DNA of 64,000 nucleotides, from assembly GCF_000585375.1 (NCBI RefSeq), contig NZ_KK073874.1:5851864-5915863 (forward strand). Direction: 5' to 3'. This document shows, one piece after another, positions 23,541 through 33,191 of this stretch. A program made the position numbers and the translations under genes. Under the pieces are notes generated by a model. It saw only the letters and a list, made by a program, of their open reading frames with translations, had not been told where the DNA came from and did no database searches. Positions within the stretch are counted from its first letter, which is position 1. Each line of letters starts with the position of its first letter. This stretch comes from Cryptosporangium arvum DSM 44712. GTDB lineage: Bacteria; Actinomycetota; Actinomycetes; Mycobacteriales; Cryptosporangiaceae.

Positions 23541-25427
23541 GTGACCCGACCGACCCGCCGCACGCAGCGCGCCGCACGACTGACCGCCGGCGCCGCCGGG
23601 CTGTCCCTGGTCGCCGGCGCCCTCGCCGGCGCCGTGCCCGCGACCGCGGCGCCCGCCGCCGACCCCGCCCGCCACGCGGGTCTCCCACTGCCGGCCGGCG
23701 CGTCCGGCGGGCGCGTCACCGCGGCCTGGGACACCCCGGACGCGAGCGTCTCCGCACCGGCCACCGCCCTGGTGGGTGGCGTCCGGGCCGATCAGCCGGT
23801 GCGGATCGTCACCGTCCGGACCGTCGACGGGCGTCCGGCCGTGACCACCCGCACGGTCACCGGGCGCGCCAAGGCCACCGCCGTGGTCACCGCGGCCCAG
23901 GCCGACGACGCCACCGTCTCGGTCGGCGTCGACCACGTGCTGCACCTCACCGACACGACGAGCAACGACCCCTACCGGGCCTCCCAGTGGGCGCTGACCA
24001 CGCTCGGCGCCGAGAAGACCTGGACGTCGACCACCGGTACCGGCGTCACGGTCGCCGTGGTCGACACCGGCGTCCAGCGCAACCACCCCGACCTCGCCGG
24101 GACCGTGCTCGCCGGCGTCGACCTGGTCGGTGACGTACCGGCCAGCACCGACGGCAGCAACGACGAGAACGGCCACGGCACCCACGTCGCCGGCATCGTC
24201 GGGGCGATCGCGAACAACCAGAAGGGCGTCGCCGGCCTCGCGCCCGGCGTCAAGATCCTGCCGGTGCGGGTGCTCGACGGCGACGGGGCCGGCTACGACT
24301 CCGACATCGCCCAGGGCATCGTGAAGGCCGTCGACCGCGGCGCGGCCGTGGTGAACCTGTCGGTCGGCGGCACCGAGGCCGGCGCCACCGCGTCGGCGGT
24401 GAAGTACGCGCTGAGCAAGAACGTCGTCGTGGTCGCCGCGGCCGGCAACGAGCGGCAGGACGGCAACGCGATCAGCTACCCGGCCGCAGACACCGGCGTG
24501 ATCGGTGTGGCCGCGACCGACTCGACGAACACCGACGCGCCGTTCTCCAACACCGGCAGCTACGTCGACCTGGCCGCGCCCGGCGTCGGCATCTGGTCGA
24601 CGTTCAAGGGCAGCACCTACAAGCAGCTGTCGGGCACGTCGATGGCGACGCCCTACGTGTCGGCGGCCGCGGCGCTCGCGAAGTCGGTCTCGCCCGGCCT
24701 CACGCCGGCCGCGATGACGAACCTGCTGCAGAGCACCGCCACCGACATCGGCAAGGCCGGCCGCGACGACGCGACCGGGTACGGCCTGGTGAACCCGTAC
24801 GCGGCGGTGTGCTCGCTGGTGTCCTGCGACGGGTCGACCCCGGCGCCGACCCCGACGACCGAGCCGACCACGCCGGTCGATCCGGTCACCACGGCCTTCC
24901 GCCTGACCACGGGCGGCGGCCGGACCGTCACCGCCGGGACGACGATCTCGATCGCCGGCAAGCTCACCAACTCGGCGACCGGCGCCGCGCTGGCCGGGGC
25001 CTACGCCGAGTTCTGCGTCCGGATCGCGCCCGCGACCGGCTTCGTCTGCACCGCCGCGACCACCGGCGCCGACGGCACGGTGCGGGTCAGCGGCATCGCC
25101 ACCGCCAACACCTGGATCTACCTGACCTACCCCGGCGACGGCCAGACCGCGGCGTCGCGCACGGCGACGGCGGCCTACCCGGTGGCGGCGCGGGTCGGGC
25201 TGCGTGCGGGAACGAAGTCGGTGACCGCTACCGTCACCCCGGCCCGCAGCCAGCTGGTCAAGCTCGACCGCTGGACCGGGAAGACCTGGGCGCTGGTGAC
25301 CGGCAAGACCGTCACCGGGGCCGGCACGGCGTCGTTCACCAAGCTCAAGGCCGGCACCTACCGGGTGCGGGTCGGGGCGACCTCGTCCACGATCGCGTCG
25401 GTCAGCGGAACTCTGAAGGTCAAGTAG
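23541..25427 (+). CDS. Secreted subtilisin-like serine protease (S8)
   Basis: This 628-residue protease has a signal peptide (RRTQRAARLTAGAAGLSLVA, cleaved after about ATAAPA), a propeptide, then the S8 catalytic domain. The triad is Asp175 (AVVDTGVQRNHPD), His212 (NGHGTHVAGIV) and Ser367 (LSGTSMATPYVS). After a Thr/Pro linker, the last 190 residues form one or two Ig-like domains (AGTTISIAGKLTN; GTYRVRVGAT). GTG 23541 behind GAGGAG was chosen; the frame could extend ten residues upstream. Divergent from the pgsA-like operon. Confidence 0.93.
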   Translation: MTRPTRRTQRAARLTAGAAGLSLVAGALAGAVPATAAPAADPARHAGLPLPAGASGGRVTAAWDTPDASVSAPATALVGGVRADQPVRIVTVRTVDGRPAVTTRTVTGRAKATAVVTAAQADDATVSVGVDHVLHLTDTTSNDPYRASQWALTTLGAEKTWTSTTGTGVTVAVVDTGVQRNHPDLAGTVLAGVDLVGDVPASTDGSNDENGHGTHVAGIVGAIANNQKGVAGLAPGVKILPVRVLDGDGAGYDSDIAQGIVKAVDRGAAVVNLSVGGTEAGATASAVKYALSKNVVVVAAAGNERQDGNAISYPAADTGVIGVAATDSTNTDAPFSNTGSYVDLAAPGVGIWSTFKGSTYKQLSGTSMATPYVSAAAALAKSVSPGLTPAAMTNLLQSTATDIGKAGRDDATGYGLVNPYAAVCSLVSCDGSTPAPTPTTEPTTPVDPVTTAFRLTTGGGRTVTAGTTISIAGKLTNSATGAALAGAYAEFCVRIAPATGFVCTAATTGADGTVRVSGIATANTWIYLTYPGDGQTAASRTATAAYPVAARVGLRAGTKSVTATVTPARSQLVKLDRWTGKTWALVTGKTVTGAGTASFTKLKAGTYRVRVGATSSTIASVSGTLKVK

Positions 25428-25438
25428 TCACCGTCGGA

Positions 25439-25475
25439 GCCCGCCCAGGGCGACACAGCGTCGTCCTGGGCGGGC
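25439..25475. terminator. Bidirectional terminator between protease and GH15
   Basis: GCCCGCCCAGG (25439-25449) pairs perfectly with CCTGGGCGGGC (25465-25475) around a 15-base loop that itself contains CGAC/GTCG. It lies between convergent stops. Confidence 0.8.
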
Positions 25476-25481
25476 CGCCTG

Positions 25482-27395
25482 TCAGACCGTTCCGTGCTCG
25501 GCTCGGATCACGTGCATCACCGCGTTGATGAGCGCGAGGTGCGTGAACGCCTGCGGGAAGTTGCCCAGGTGCCGGCCCGAGTACGGGTCGAGCTCCTCGG
25601 CGTAGAGGCCCAGCGGGCTGGCGAACGACAACAACTTGCCGCACAGCTGACGAGCCCGGTCCAGCTCCCCGATCTCGGCCAGCGCCGAGACCAGCCAGAA
25701 CGAGCAGATCGCGAACGTGCCCTCCTCGCCGCGCAGCCCGTCGTCGGTCTCGTCGACCTTGTAACGCAGGACGAGCCCTTCGACGGTGAGCTCGTCGGCG
25801 ATCGCCAGCACGGTCGCCTTGATCCGCGGGTCGTCCGGCGGCAGGAAACGCACGAGTGGCAGCAGCAGCGCCGACGCGTCGAGCGCCTCGGTGTCGTAGT
25901 GCTGGGTGAACACCCCGCGCGTGTCGGTGCCCTTCTCGCAGACGTCGGCGTGGATCACGTCGGCGATGCGCTGCCACTGGTCGGCCAGCTCGTAGTCCTG
26001 ACGCAGCCGGGCCAGCCGGGCGCCCCGGTCGACCGCCACCCAGCACATCACCACCGAGGAGGTGAAGTGCTTGGGCTCGCCGCGCACCTCCCAGATGCCG
26101 CGGTCGGGTTCGTTCCAGTGCTCGATCGCCTTCTCCACCTGGCGCCGCATGATCTTCCAGGTGCGGTCGTCCAGGCGGTCCCGCGAGCGGGTGTGCAGGT
26201 ACATCGAGTCGAGGACCGCGCCCCAGACGTCGTGCTGCTCCTGGTCGAAGGCGCCGTTGCCGATCCGGACCGGCCGGGCACCGTCGTACCCGGAGAGGTG
26301 GTCGAGCACCTTCTCGGTCAGCACCCGCTCACCGTCCACGCCGTACATGACCTGCAGATCACCCTGGGACGCGACGTCGGCGACGAAGTTGAAGAAGTCG
26401 TCGGCCTCCCAGTCGAAGCCCAGCGTGTACAGGCCCCAGAGCGCGAACGTCGAGTCGCGGATCCAGCTGTAGCGGTAGTCCCAGTTGCGCTCGCCCTGCG
26501 GCGTCTCCGGCAGCGACGTCGTGGCCGCGGCCACCAGCGCGCCGCTGGCCGCGTAGGTGAGGCCCTTGAGCGTCAGCGCGCTGCGCTGCAGGTGCCCGCG
26601 CCACGGGTGGTCGGGGAACGAGCCCCGGGCCAGCCAGTGCTGCCAGTGGTGCGCGGTCCAGGTCTGGCGGGCGTTGGCGTCCTCCACCGTGTACGGCGGT
26701 TCGACGCTCGCCCAGGAGAGCACCGCGTAGCGCTGGTCGCCTTCCTTGAGCAGCGTGCGCGACGTGGCGCGGCCGCCCTCGAAGCCGATCCGCATGTCGG
26801 TGGTCAGCCGCAGCTTCGGCCCGCTGTCCTCACCGTTGGCGCTGGTGGCCAGCCCCTGGTGGTAGCCGCGGTCGGTGTAGGACCAGCGGGCCTGGTGCTG
26901 CCCGTAGTCGAACATCGGCTCGCAGTCCATCACGACCTGGACCTCGCCCTTCACGCACCGCACGGTACGCAGCAGCATGTGCTGGGCGTCGTAGTCGGTG
27001 GGGGCGCGCCGCTGGGTGGGCGAGAACGCCTCGTTGTGGTGCCACGGGCCGATCAACAGCGTGTCGCGGACGATCAGCCAGCCGCCGGAGGACTCCCAGG
27101 ACGTCTCCAGCACCATCGTGCCGGGCAGGTACCGGCGGTCGACCGGAACCATGTTGTCGGCCGGGCCGAGGCGGAAGCCGCCGGCGTCGCGGTCGAGGGC
27201 AGCGCCGAACACGCTCGGTGAGTCCAGGCGGGGCAGGCAGAGCCACTCCACGTTGCCGCTCGGCGCCACCAGCGCCAGCACTTCGCAGTCGGAGAGGAAG
27301 CCGTAATCCGCGATCGGCGGGAACGGCGACCGGGACGCGAGCGTATCGGCCGAGACCGGAACGCGGATGCGGTCGAAACCGCCGCCGCTGATCAT
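25482..27395 (-). CDS. Glycoside hydrolase family 15 protein
   Basis: This 637-residue protein matches the GH15 glucoamylase/trehalase family common in actinobacteria. The N-terminal beta domain has PPIADYGFLSDCEVLALVAP and NVEWLCLPRLDSPSVFGAAL. The (alpha/alpha)6 barrel has GERNWDYRYSWIRDSTFALW and later GTFAICSFWLVSALAEIGEL, which contains a likely catalytic Glu region. It is probably cytoplasmic, acting on trehalose or alpha-glucans. ATG 27395 fits family length; ORF extends to 27545. The ribosome site is weak. Confidence 0.9.
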   Translation of the reverse strand: MISGGGFDRIRVPVSADTLASRSPFPPIADYGFLSDCEVLALVAPSGNVEWLCLPRLDSPSVFGAALDRDAGGFRLGPADNMVPVDRRYLPGTMVLETSWESSGGWLIVRDTLLIGPWHHNEAFSPTQRRAPTDYDAQHMLLRTVRCVKGEVQVVMDCEPMFDYGQHQARWSYTDRGYHQGLATSANGEDSGPKLRLTTDMRIGFEGGRATSRTLLKEGDQRYAVLSWASVEPPYTVEDANARQTWTAHHWQHWLARGSFPDHPWRGHLQRSALTLKGLTYAASGALVAAATTSLPETPQGERNWDYRYSWIRDSTFALWGLYTLGFDWEADDFFNFVADVASQGDLQVMYGVDGERVLTEKVLDHLSGYDGARPVRIGNGAFDQEQHDVWGAVLDSMYLHTRSRDRLDDRTWKIMRRQVEKAIEHWNEPDRGIWEVRGEPKHFTSSVVMCWVAVDRGARLARLRQDYELADQWQRIADVIHADVCEKGTDTRGVFTQHYDTEALDASALLLPLVRFLPPDDPRIKATVLAIADELTVEGLVLRYKVDETDDGLRGEEGTFAICSFWLVSALAEIGELDRARQLCGKLLSFASPLGLYAEELDPYSGRHLGNFPQAFTHLALINAVMHVIRAEHGTV

Positions 27396-27895
27396 CGGAC
27401 GATCACCCGGTGTACCCGGGCCGCGGACCGCCGCGGCGATCCGCTGGGCGCAGAAGACGTCATCGGCGCCGCACCTCCTCTTTGTCCGGCCGACCAGCGG
27501 CCATACGCTCTTTCCGGCGGGAGCCCTGTCCCCCACGTTGCGCACCGCTCATGACGGTGTCGTCTCGCCGCCGTGACCAGTGTGTAGCACCTCCGCGGGC
27601 CCGCGGACCAATCGCGAGTCAGCCGCGGTTCGCACGCCCGCCACCGCGCGTTCATCGCCAGGTTCCTACCCGTTTCCGCTCTCGAACACGGTACGTACGG
27701 ACGGTTTCTGAATCCATCCGGCTCCTCGTTCGACGCCAAGTCTCCAACGTCCCGGTTGTGGCCGTGTCACCCGGGGGTGGTTACACACAGTCCTGAACGG
27801 ACCGGACGGGGTCACCGGTTCGACTACGGCGACGGCCCGCACGCGCGGGCGTGCGGGCCGGGAAGGACGTGAGCGTGCGGGGCGGAGGAGCGGTG
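27396..27895. other. Intergenic region upstream of the GH15 gene
   Basis: These 500 bp hold no convincing gene. The small frames have no family resemblance. They should contain the GH15 promoter, which I could not locate, and the terminator of the 71-residue protein at 27834-27859. Confidence 0.5.
27834..27859 (-). terminator. Terminator after the 71-residue protein
   Basis: GGCCCGCACGC (27834-27844) and GCGTGCGGGCC (27849-27859) form a perfect 11-bp stem with a GCGG loop, 37 bp downstream of the stop of the minus-strand small gene. Confidence 0.75.
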
Positions 27896-28111
27896 TCAGG
27901 CCGCCAGGGTCTGGATGGCCCACTGCATGCGCAGCACCGCGATCTCGGGGTGCTCCCCGAACTCGGCGGCCAGCCGGGCGGCGCAGCCGTCGGCGCCACC
28001 GCAGGTGAGCAGTGCCCCGGCGATGGCCGCGCGGACCTGCTCCGGCGTCGGACGGTCGGAGGGCTGGAGGGCGCTCGCGAAGAGAGCCTCGGCGTCGATG
28101 ATCGTGCTCAT
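27896..28111 (-). CDS. 71-residue conserved-looking hypothetical protein
   Basis: The protein begins MSTIIDAEALFASALQPSDR and contains TPEQVRAAIAGALLTCGGAD and a helical C terminus. I recall similar 65-75 residue proteins starting with a D-A-E-x-L-F-x-S-x-L-Q-P-S-D motif in many actinomycetes, but know no function. The two Cys residues (CGGADGC) may be structural. ATG 28111 follows AAGGGGAAGG. It is a single gene with a strong terminator. Confidence 0.7.
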   Translation of the reverse strand: MSTIIDAEALFASALQPSDRPTPEQVRAAIAGALLTCGGADGCAARLAAEFGEHPEIAVLRMQWAIQTLAA

Positions 28112-28318
28112 GACCTTCCCCTTCGTGGAGTGGAGCGACCCGGTGTTGATCTCTGGCTCACTCAGGGTGCGCTTCGGGAGCGGTCTCGACGATCGGCCGT
28201 TGGACAGTTGATCTGTCTCCTCCCGAACACTTGCGAATACGCCGTTCGGATGAGCCTCGGGTGCAAAACGCGCCGGGGTACCCGGGGAGAACCGTCCGCG
28301 CGCTAGAGTGCGCACGAA

Positions 28319-29041
28319 TCAGCTGCTCGCAGCCTCGTCGAGCGCGGAATCACGCGGCGAGACCACCGCCGGCTGCCGGTTCCGCAATGCGTCGGCCACG
28401 GCTTTCCCGGCCGCCGGCACTTCCCGGGTCCGGCTCCGCCACAGTCGCTGCAGGCTGCAGCGGTCGCAGGCGGCACCCACCCCGTCGGCGTCGATCCCGA
28501 CGTGCCGGCAGAGCGCCACGGCCCGGGGCAGGTGGAAGGTCTGCGTCACGAGCAGCGCGCGGCGCACGCCGAACACGTCGCGCGCGCGGACGCACGTGTC
28601 GTACGAATCGAGCCCCGACGGGTCGGCCACCACCCTCGCCGCCGGCACCCCGCGCCCGGTCAGGTACCGGGTCATCGCGGTGACCTCGTCGCCGGAGTTC
28701 CCGCCGCCGTCCCCCGACACCAGCAGCGCCCGCACCTTCCCGGCGCGGTAGAGCTCCACCGCGGTGTCCAGGCGGTTGGCGAGCATCGGCTTCGGCGTGC
28801 CGTTCCGGTCTAGCTCGGTGCCGAACACGATCGCCACCGGCGCGTCCGGCGCTTCGGCCACGGTCGCGACCCGGTGCCCCGACGACGCGCTCCACTCCCA
28901 CCCCAGGCACGCCACGACCACCAGCGCCCCGGCCGTCACCACGCCGGCGGCCGCCCCCAGGAGCCGGCGACGACGGCGGACACCCGGTGGCCGGGCGTCG
29001 CCGGACCGGTCGGCCGACGACACGTCGGAAGCCTCGCTCAC
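28319..29041 (-). CDS. SanA/YdcF-family membrane protein (DUF218)
   Basis: This 240-residue protein has a basic N terminus, one transmembrane helix (about 29-46) and a DUF218 domain. The domain shows AIVFGTELDRNGTPKPMLAN, RALLVSGDGGGNSGDEVTAM, DPSGLDSYDTCVRA and LLVTQTFHLPRAVALCRHVG, all hallmarks of SanA/YdcF proteins. SanA affects vancomycin resistance and envelope permeability in Enterobacteria; enzymatic activity is unknown. It starts at GTG 29041, divergent from malQ with a 45-bp gap. Confidence 0.9.
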   Translation of the reverse strand: MSEASDVSSADRSGDARPPGVRRRRRLLGAAAGVVTAGALVVVACLGWEWSASSGHRVATVAEAPDAPVAIVFGTELDRNGTPKPMLANRLDTAVELYRAGKVRALLVSGDGGGNSGDEVTAMTRYLTGRGVPAARVVADPSGLDSYDTCVRARDVFGVRRALLVTQTFHLPRAVALCRHVGIDADGVGAACDRCSLQRLWRSRTREVPAAGKAVADALRNRQPAVVSPRDSALDEAASS

Positions 29042-29086
29042 GGGCCTAGGGAATCAGCCGGTCGCAACTGGGTACCGTCTCAGCTC

Positions 29087-31225
29087 GTGAGCGCTCAGAA
29101 CACTGTCGACGCCGACCTCGCCGCCCTGGCCGCCGCGCACGGCGTGGCCACCGAGTACGTGGGCTCCACCGGCCGCCCGGAGATCGTCACCGCGTCCACC
29201 GTGGTGGCCGTCCTGGGCGTGCTCGGGGTGGCCGCCGACACGCCGGAGGCCGTCGCCGCGTCGCTCGCCGAGGCCGAGCTGGCCCCGTGGCGGCGGCTGC
29301 TGCCGCCGACCGTCGTGGTGACCGCGGACGCGCCCGCGACCGTCGTGGTGCGCCCACCGGCCGGCCGGCCGATCGCCGTCCGCGTCCTCCGGGAGGACGG
29401 CACGTCCGTTCCGGCCACCACGTCCGGCGACGCCGGGCGAGCGCGCACCGTGGACGGCGTGCCGCGCGAGGAGCGCACCGTGACGCTGCCCGCCCTCCCC
29501 CCGGGCTGGCATCGCCTGCACGTGTCGGCCGGTGACGGATACGACGAGGCCGTGCTGATCTCGGCGCCGGCGAAGGTGCCGTCGCCGGCCGGGGACGCGC
29601 GCGTCTGGGGCTGGATGCTCCAGCTGTACGCGCTGCGCGGCGACGACTCCTGGGGGCTTGGCGACTACGGGGACCTGCGCGAGCTGGTCCGCTGGAGCGG
29701 CGCCGAGCTCGGCGCGGGCGCCGTGGTGTGCAACCCGCTGCACGCGCCGTCGCCGGTGCTGCCGCTGGAGAACTCGCCCTACTACCCGTCGAGCCGCCGG
29801 TTCCGCAGCCCGCTCTACCTGCGCATCGCCGACACGCCGGAGTACCGCGCCGCGCCGGCGGACGTGCGTGCGGCCGTCGACGCGCTGCGCCCGCACGCCC
29901 CGGCCGACCGGATCGCCCGCGACCCGGTCTGGCAGGCCAAACTGGCCGCCCTCGAGCTGCTGTTCCCGGCCCGCCGGGGCGACGCCCTCGCCGCCTACCG
30001 CGCCGAGCAGGGCCAGGGCCTGGAGGACTTCGCGACGTTCTGCGCGCTCGCCGAAGAGCACGGCGTGCCGTGGCAGACCTGGCCGGTCGCGCTGCACCAC
30101 CCCGCCTCCGACGCGGTGGCGGCCGAGCACGCACGGCTCGCGCACCGCGTCGACTTCCACGCCTGGTTGCAGTTCCTCTGCGACGAGCAGCTCGCCGCGG
30201 TCGGGGCGGCCGCCGACGCCGCCGGGATGCCGATCGGTGTCGTGCACGATCTCGCGGTCGGCGTCGACCCCGGCGGAGCCGACGCCTGGGGCCTGCAGGA
30301 CGTGCTGGCGATCGGCGCGTCGGTCGGCGCCCCGCCGGACTCGTTCAACCAGCAGGGACAGAACTGGGGCCTGCCGCCGTGGAACCCGCGGCGGCTGGCC
30401 GAAGCCGGGTACGCGCCGTACCGCGACATGCTGCGCGCCGCGTTGCGCTCGGCCGGCGGTGTCCGCATCGACCACGTGCTCGGGCTGTTCCGGCTGTGGT
30501 GGGTGCCGGCCGGGCGGTCGGCGGCCGAGGGCACCTACGTGCGGTACGACCCGGACGCGTTCCTCGGTGTGCTCGCGCTCGAGGCGCACCGCGCCGGCGC
30601 GGTCGTCGTCGGGGAGGACCTGGGGACGGTCGAGCCGCACGTGGCCGTCGCGCTCGCGGCCCGCGACGTGCTCGGGAGCAACGTGCTCTGGTTCGAGCGC
30701 GACGACGCGGACCCGACCCGGGACGCCCCGGGCGAGCTCCCCGACCGCCCCCGGCCGCCGGCCGCGTGGCGCGCCGGCGCGGCGGCGTCGGTGACCACCC
30801 ACGACCTGCCGACCGCGGCCGGCTTCCTGACCGGCGAACACGTCCGGGTGCGGGCCGAGCTCGGCGTGCTGGGCCGGTCGGTCGAGGAGGAGCAGGCCAC
30901 CGCGGACACCGAGAAGGCCGCGCTGATCGGTCTGCTGCGTTCGGAGGGGATCATCGGGCCCGACGCGTCGGACCAGGAGATCGCGCTCGGCCTGCACGCG
31001 GTGCTGGCCCGCACGCCGTGCCGGCTGGTGCTCGCCGCGCCCGGTGACGCCATCGGTGACGTCCGTCAGCCGAACCTGCCCGGCACCATGGACGAGTACC
31101 CGAACTGGCGGCTGCCGCTGGCCGTGCCGGACGCCGCCGGCGGGCACCGGCCGGTGTCCCTGGAGGAGTTCATGGCGTCCGACCGGGTCCGGCAGCTCGC
31201 GTCGGTGTTGAACGCCGTGCGGTGA
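29087..31225 (+). CDS. malQ: 4-alpha-glucanotransferase
   Basis: This 712-residue amylomaltase (GH77) transfers alpha-1,4-glucan segments in maltose and glycogen metabolism. The N-terminal actinobacterial extension is followed by the GH77 core: WGWMLQLYALRGDDSWGLGD, NPLHAPSPVLPLENSPYYPS, RIDHVLGLFRLWWVP, VVGEDLGTVEPHV (acid Glu) and VTTHDLPTAAGF. GTG 29087 has no ribosome site; TACCGT eight bases upstream suggests a leaderless transcript. Its 3' end overlaps the convergent P450 gene by 56 bp. Confidence 0.95.
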   Translation: MSAQNTVDADLAALAAAHGVATEYVGSTGRPEIVTASTVVAVLGVLGVAADTPEAVAASLAEAELAPWRRLLPPTVVVTADAPATVVVRPPAGRPIAVRVLREDGTSVPATTSGDAGRARTVDGVPREERTVTLPALPPGWHRLHVSAGDGYDEAVLISAPAKVPSPAGDARVWGWMLQLYALRGDDSWGLGDYGDLRELVRWSGAELGAGAVVCNPLHAPSPVLPLENSPYYPSSRRFRSPLYLRIADTPEYRAAPADVRAAVDALRPHAPADRIARDPVWQAKLAALELLFPARRGDALAAYRAEQGQGLEDFATFCALAEEHGVPWQTWPVALHHPASDAVAAEHARLAHRVDFHAWLQFLCDEQLAAVGAAADAAGMPIGVVHDLAVGVDPGGADAWGLQDVLAIGASVGAPPDSFNQQGQNWGLPPWNPRRLAEAGYAPYRDMLRAALRSAGGVRIDHVLGLFRLWWVPAGRSAAEGTYVRYDPDAFLGVLALEAHRAGAVVVGEDLGTVEPHVAVALAARDVLGSNVLWFERDDADPTRDAPGELPDRPRPPAAWRAGAAASVTTHDLPTAAGFLTGEHVRVRAELGVLGRSVEEEQATADTEKAALIGLLRSEGIIGPDASDQEIALGLHAVLARTPCRLVLAAPGDAIGDVRQPNLPGTMDEYPNWRLPLAVPDAAGGHRPVSLEEFMASDRVRQLASVLNAVR

Positions 31226-32510
31226 GGGTGACCGGGATCCGGTCGTAACCGCGCAGCGTGCGGGTGGGGCGCTGGTGGAGCTCACCGGCGAGGGAGAGAT
31301 CGGGGAAGCGCTCGAACAGACGACGCAGCCCGATCTCGCCCTCCAGGCGGGCCAGCGACGCACCGATGCAGTAGTGCGCTCCGCTGGAGAACGCCAGGTG
31401 CTCGCGGGCGTTCGGACGCCGCACGTCGAAGCGGTCGGGGTCCTCGAACACGTCCGGATCCCGGTTCGCGCCGCCGATCATCGCGGTGACGAACGAGCCT
31501 TCGCGCACGGTCACGCCGCAGATCTCGGTGTCACGCAGCGCGCGCCGGCTGGTGGCCTGCACGGGGGCCTCGTAGCGCAGCATCTCGTCGACCGCGTTCG
31601 ACCAGAGGCCGGGGTCGGCGGCGAGCGCGTCGCGCTGCTCGGGGTGGCGCATCAGCAGCACCGCGCCGGTGCCGAGCAGGTTCACCGTCGTCTCGAACCC
31701 GGCGGCCAGCAGCAGGCCGGCGATCGCCAGCAGTTCCCGGTCGTCGAGCTTGCCGCTCTCGTCATCGAGGTGGACGAGCTTGCTGACGATGTCGTCGCCG
31801 GGGGTTCTGCGCAGCGAGTCGAAGTGCGCGTACATCCAGTCCGACATCTGCTCCAGCGCGGCCTCGGACTCCTCGAACTGCTGATAGGTCAGTCCGACGT
31901 CGAGCACGGGCGCGGCGAGCGTGCCCCACCGCAGGAACGTCTGTCGCATCTCCAGCGGAACCCCGAGGATCTCCGCGATCACGGTGACCGGAAGCAGGCT
32001 GGCGTACTCGGCGACCAGGTCGACCGGCTCGCGGTCCTCCAGGGCGTCCAGGAGCTCGGTGGTCCGTTCTTCGATGCGCCCGCGGAGGGCCTCCACGGCC
32101 TTGGCCGTGAAGACGCGGCTGACCAGCCGGCGGTAGCGGGTGTGGTCGGGCGGGTTGGTGACCAGCAGCGAGGGCGGATCGATCGGGCCGACGATCCGCT
32201 CGTCGGCCGCGACCCGCTGGAGCAGCTTGCGGGAGATCCACGGCATGGTCTCGGGGTCGAAGCCGACCGCGAACGCGTCGCTGCGCAGGATCGAGGTGAC
32301 CGCCGGGTGGCTGACCGCCTGCATCATCAGGCGCCCCTTCACCAGCGGACCGCGGGCGCGGATCTCGTCGTAGGTCGGGTACGGGTTCGCGCGGGCGGCC
32401 GGGTCGGCCAGGATCCGGGCGTGCAGATCGCCGCGGCGGTAGGCGCGGCCGATGACGACTCTCGCGATGCCGTGCAGGCTGACCCAGCGTGCTCTGCTCT
32501 TCAGCGACAT
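31170..32510 (-). CDS. Cytochrome P450
   Basis: This 446-residue soluble P450 has the I-helix LLLAAGFETTVNLLG, the ExxR pair within VDEMLRYEAPVQ, and the heme loop FSSGAHYCIGASLAR with the proximal ligand Cys381. Bacterial class I P450s need ferredoxin and reductase partners; none lies next to it. The usual I-helix A-G-x-D/E-T has Glu-Thr here, a common variant. The substrate is unknown. It overlaps malQ by 56 bp at its 3' end and diverges from the DDN-like gene. Confidence 0.95.
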   Translation of the reverse strand: MSLKSRARWVSLHGIARVVIGRAYRRGDLHARILADPAARANPYPTYDEIRARGPLVKGRLMMQAVSHPAVTSILRSDAFAVGFDPETMPWISRKLLQRVAADERIVGPIDPPSLLVTNPPDHTRYRRLVSRVFTAKAVEALRGRIEERTTELLDALEDREPVDLVAEYASLLPVTVIAEILGVPLEMRQTFLRWGTLAAPVLDVGLTYQQFEESEAALEQMSDWMYAHFDSLRRTPGDDIVSKLVHLDDESGKLDDRELLAIAGLLLAAGFETTVNLLGTGAVLLMRHPEQRDALAADPGLWSNAVDEMLRYEAPVQATSRRALRDTEICGVTVREGSFVTAMIGGANRDPDVFEDPDRFDVRRPNAREHLAFSSGAHYCIGASLARLEGEIGLRRLFERFPDLSLAGELHQRPTRTLRGYDRIPVTLTARRSTPTRAAGPGRTP

Positions 32511-32566
32511 GTGTTCATTCTCGGCGGCGACCCCGTCGCGGCGGATGTGTTTGCGAGAGTGAGTGA

Positions 32567-32992
32567 ATGACGATGCCCAGTGATGTCGGTGCCTACAACC
32601 GGCAGCTCATCGCCCAGTTCCGGGAGAGCAACGGCGCCGCGCTGGGCAACCGCCCGTTGCTGCTGCTCACGACGGTGGGGGCGCGCTCCGGGAACGAGCA
32701 CACCGCGCCGATGATGTACGTGCCGGACGGCGACCGGCTGCTGGTGGTGGCGTCGAACGCCGGCGCGCCGCGGGATCCGGACTGGTATATCAATCTGGTT
32801 GCTAGTTCGGCGGTGCGGGTGGAGGTGGGCGCGGAGTCGTATGCGGCTTCGGCGCGGGTGTTGACGGGTGACGAGCGCGAGGCGACGTTCACGCGGATCG
32901 CGGCGCAGTACCCGTTCTTCCACAAGCACCAGGCGAAGACGTCGAGGGTGATCCCAGTGGTGGCGCTGGAGAGGGCGACGGAGCCGGGTTAG
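32567..32992 (+). CDS. F420-type nitroreductase/quinone reductase (DDN family)
   Basis: This 141-residue protein contains LLLLTTVGARSGNEHTAPMM, followed by GDRLLVVASNAGAPRDPDWY and LVASSAVRVEVGAE. This is the deazaflavin-dependent nitroreductase (DDN/DUF385) pattern of actinobacteria, which uses coenzyme F420H2. Physiological substrates are usually quinones or unknown. It lies divergent from the P450 with 56 bp between the starts. After its stop a gene-free repeat block begins. Confidence 0.92.
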   Translation: MTMPSDVGAYNRQLIAQFRESNGAALGNRPLLLLTTVGARSGNEHTAPMMYVPDGDRLLVVASNAGAPRDPDWYINLVASSAVRVEVGAESYAASARVLTGDEREATFTRIAAQYPFFHKHQAKTSRVIPVVALERATEPG

Positions 32993-33191
32993 AGCTCGAC
33001 GCAGCGAGGTCGGCGCACGGACACGCGGCGCTGGCCGGGGCTGCTCAGCGCGGGGAGCATGGCGGTCGACGGAGGGGCGTTGGGCCCGTCGCGGCCGGGA
33101 TCTCGCGGCTGGGATCTCGCGGCTGGGCACGGAGGTGCTCGGCGCCGGCCGCTTGCCGCGACGGTATTTGGCGACTGCGACGCTCGACACT

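Noticed and set aside
27666-27923. 85-codon minus-strand frame between GH15 and the 71-residue gene
   Set aside because: It overlaps a strong terminator hairpin and has no recognisable pattern.
29054-31363. 769-codon minus-strand frame opposite malQ
   Set aside because: Shadow of malQ; Arg/Gly/Val-rich without domains.
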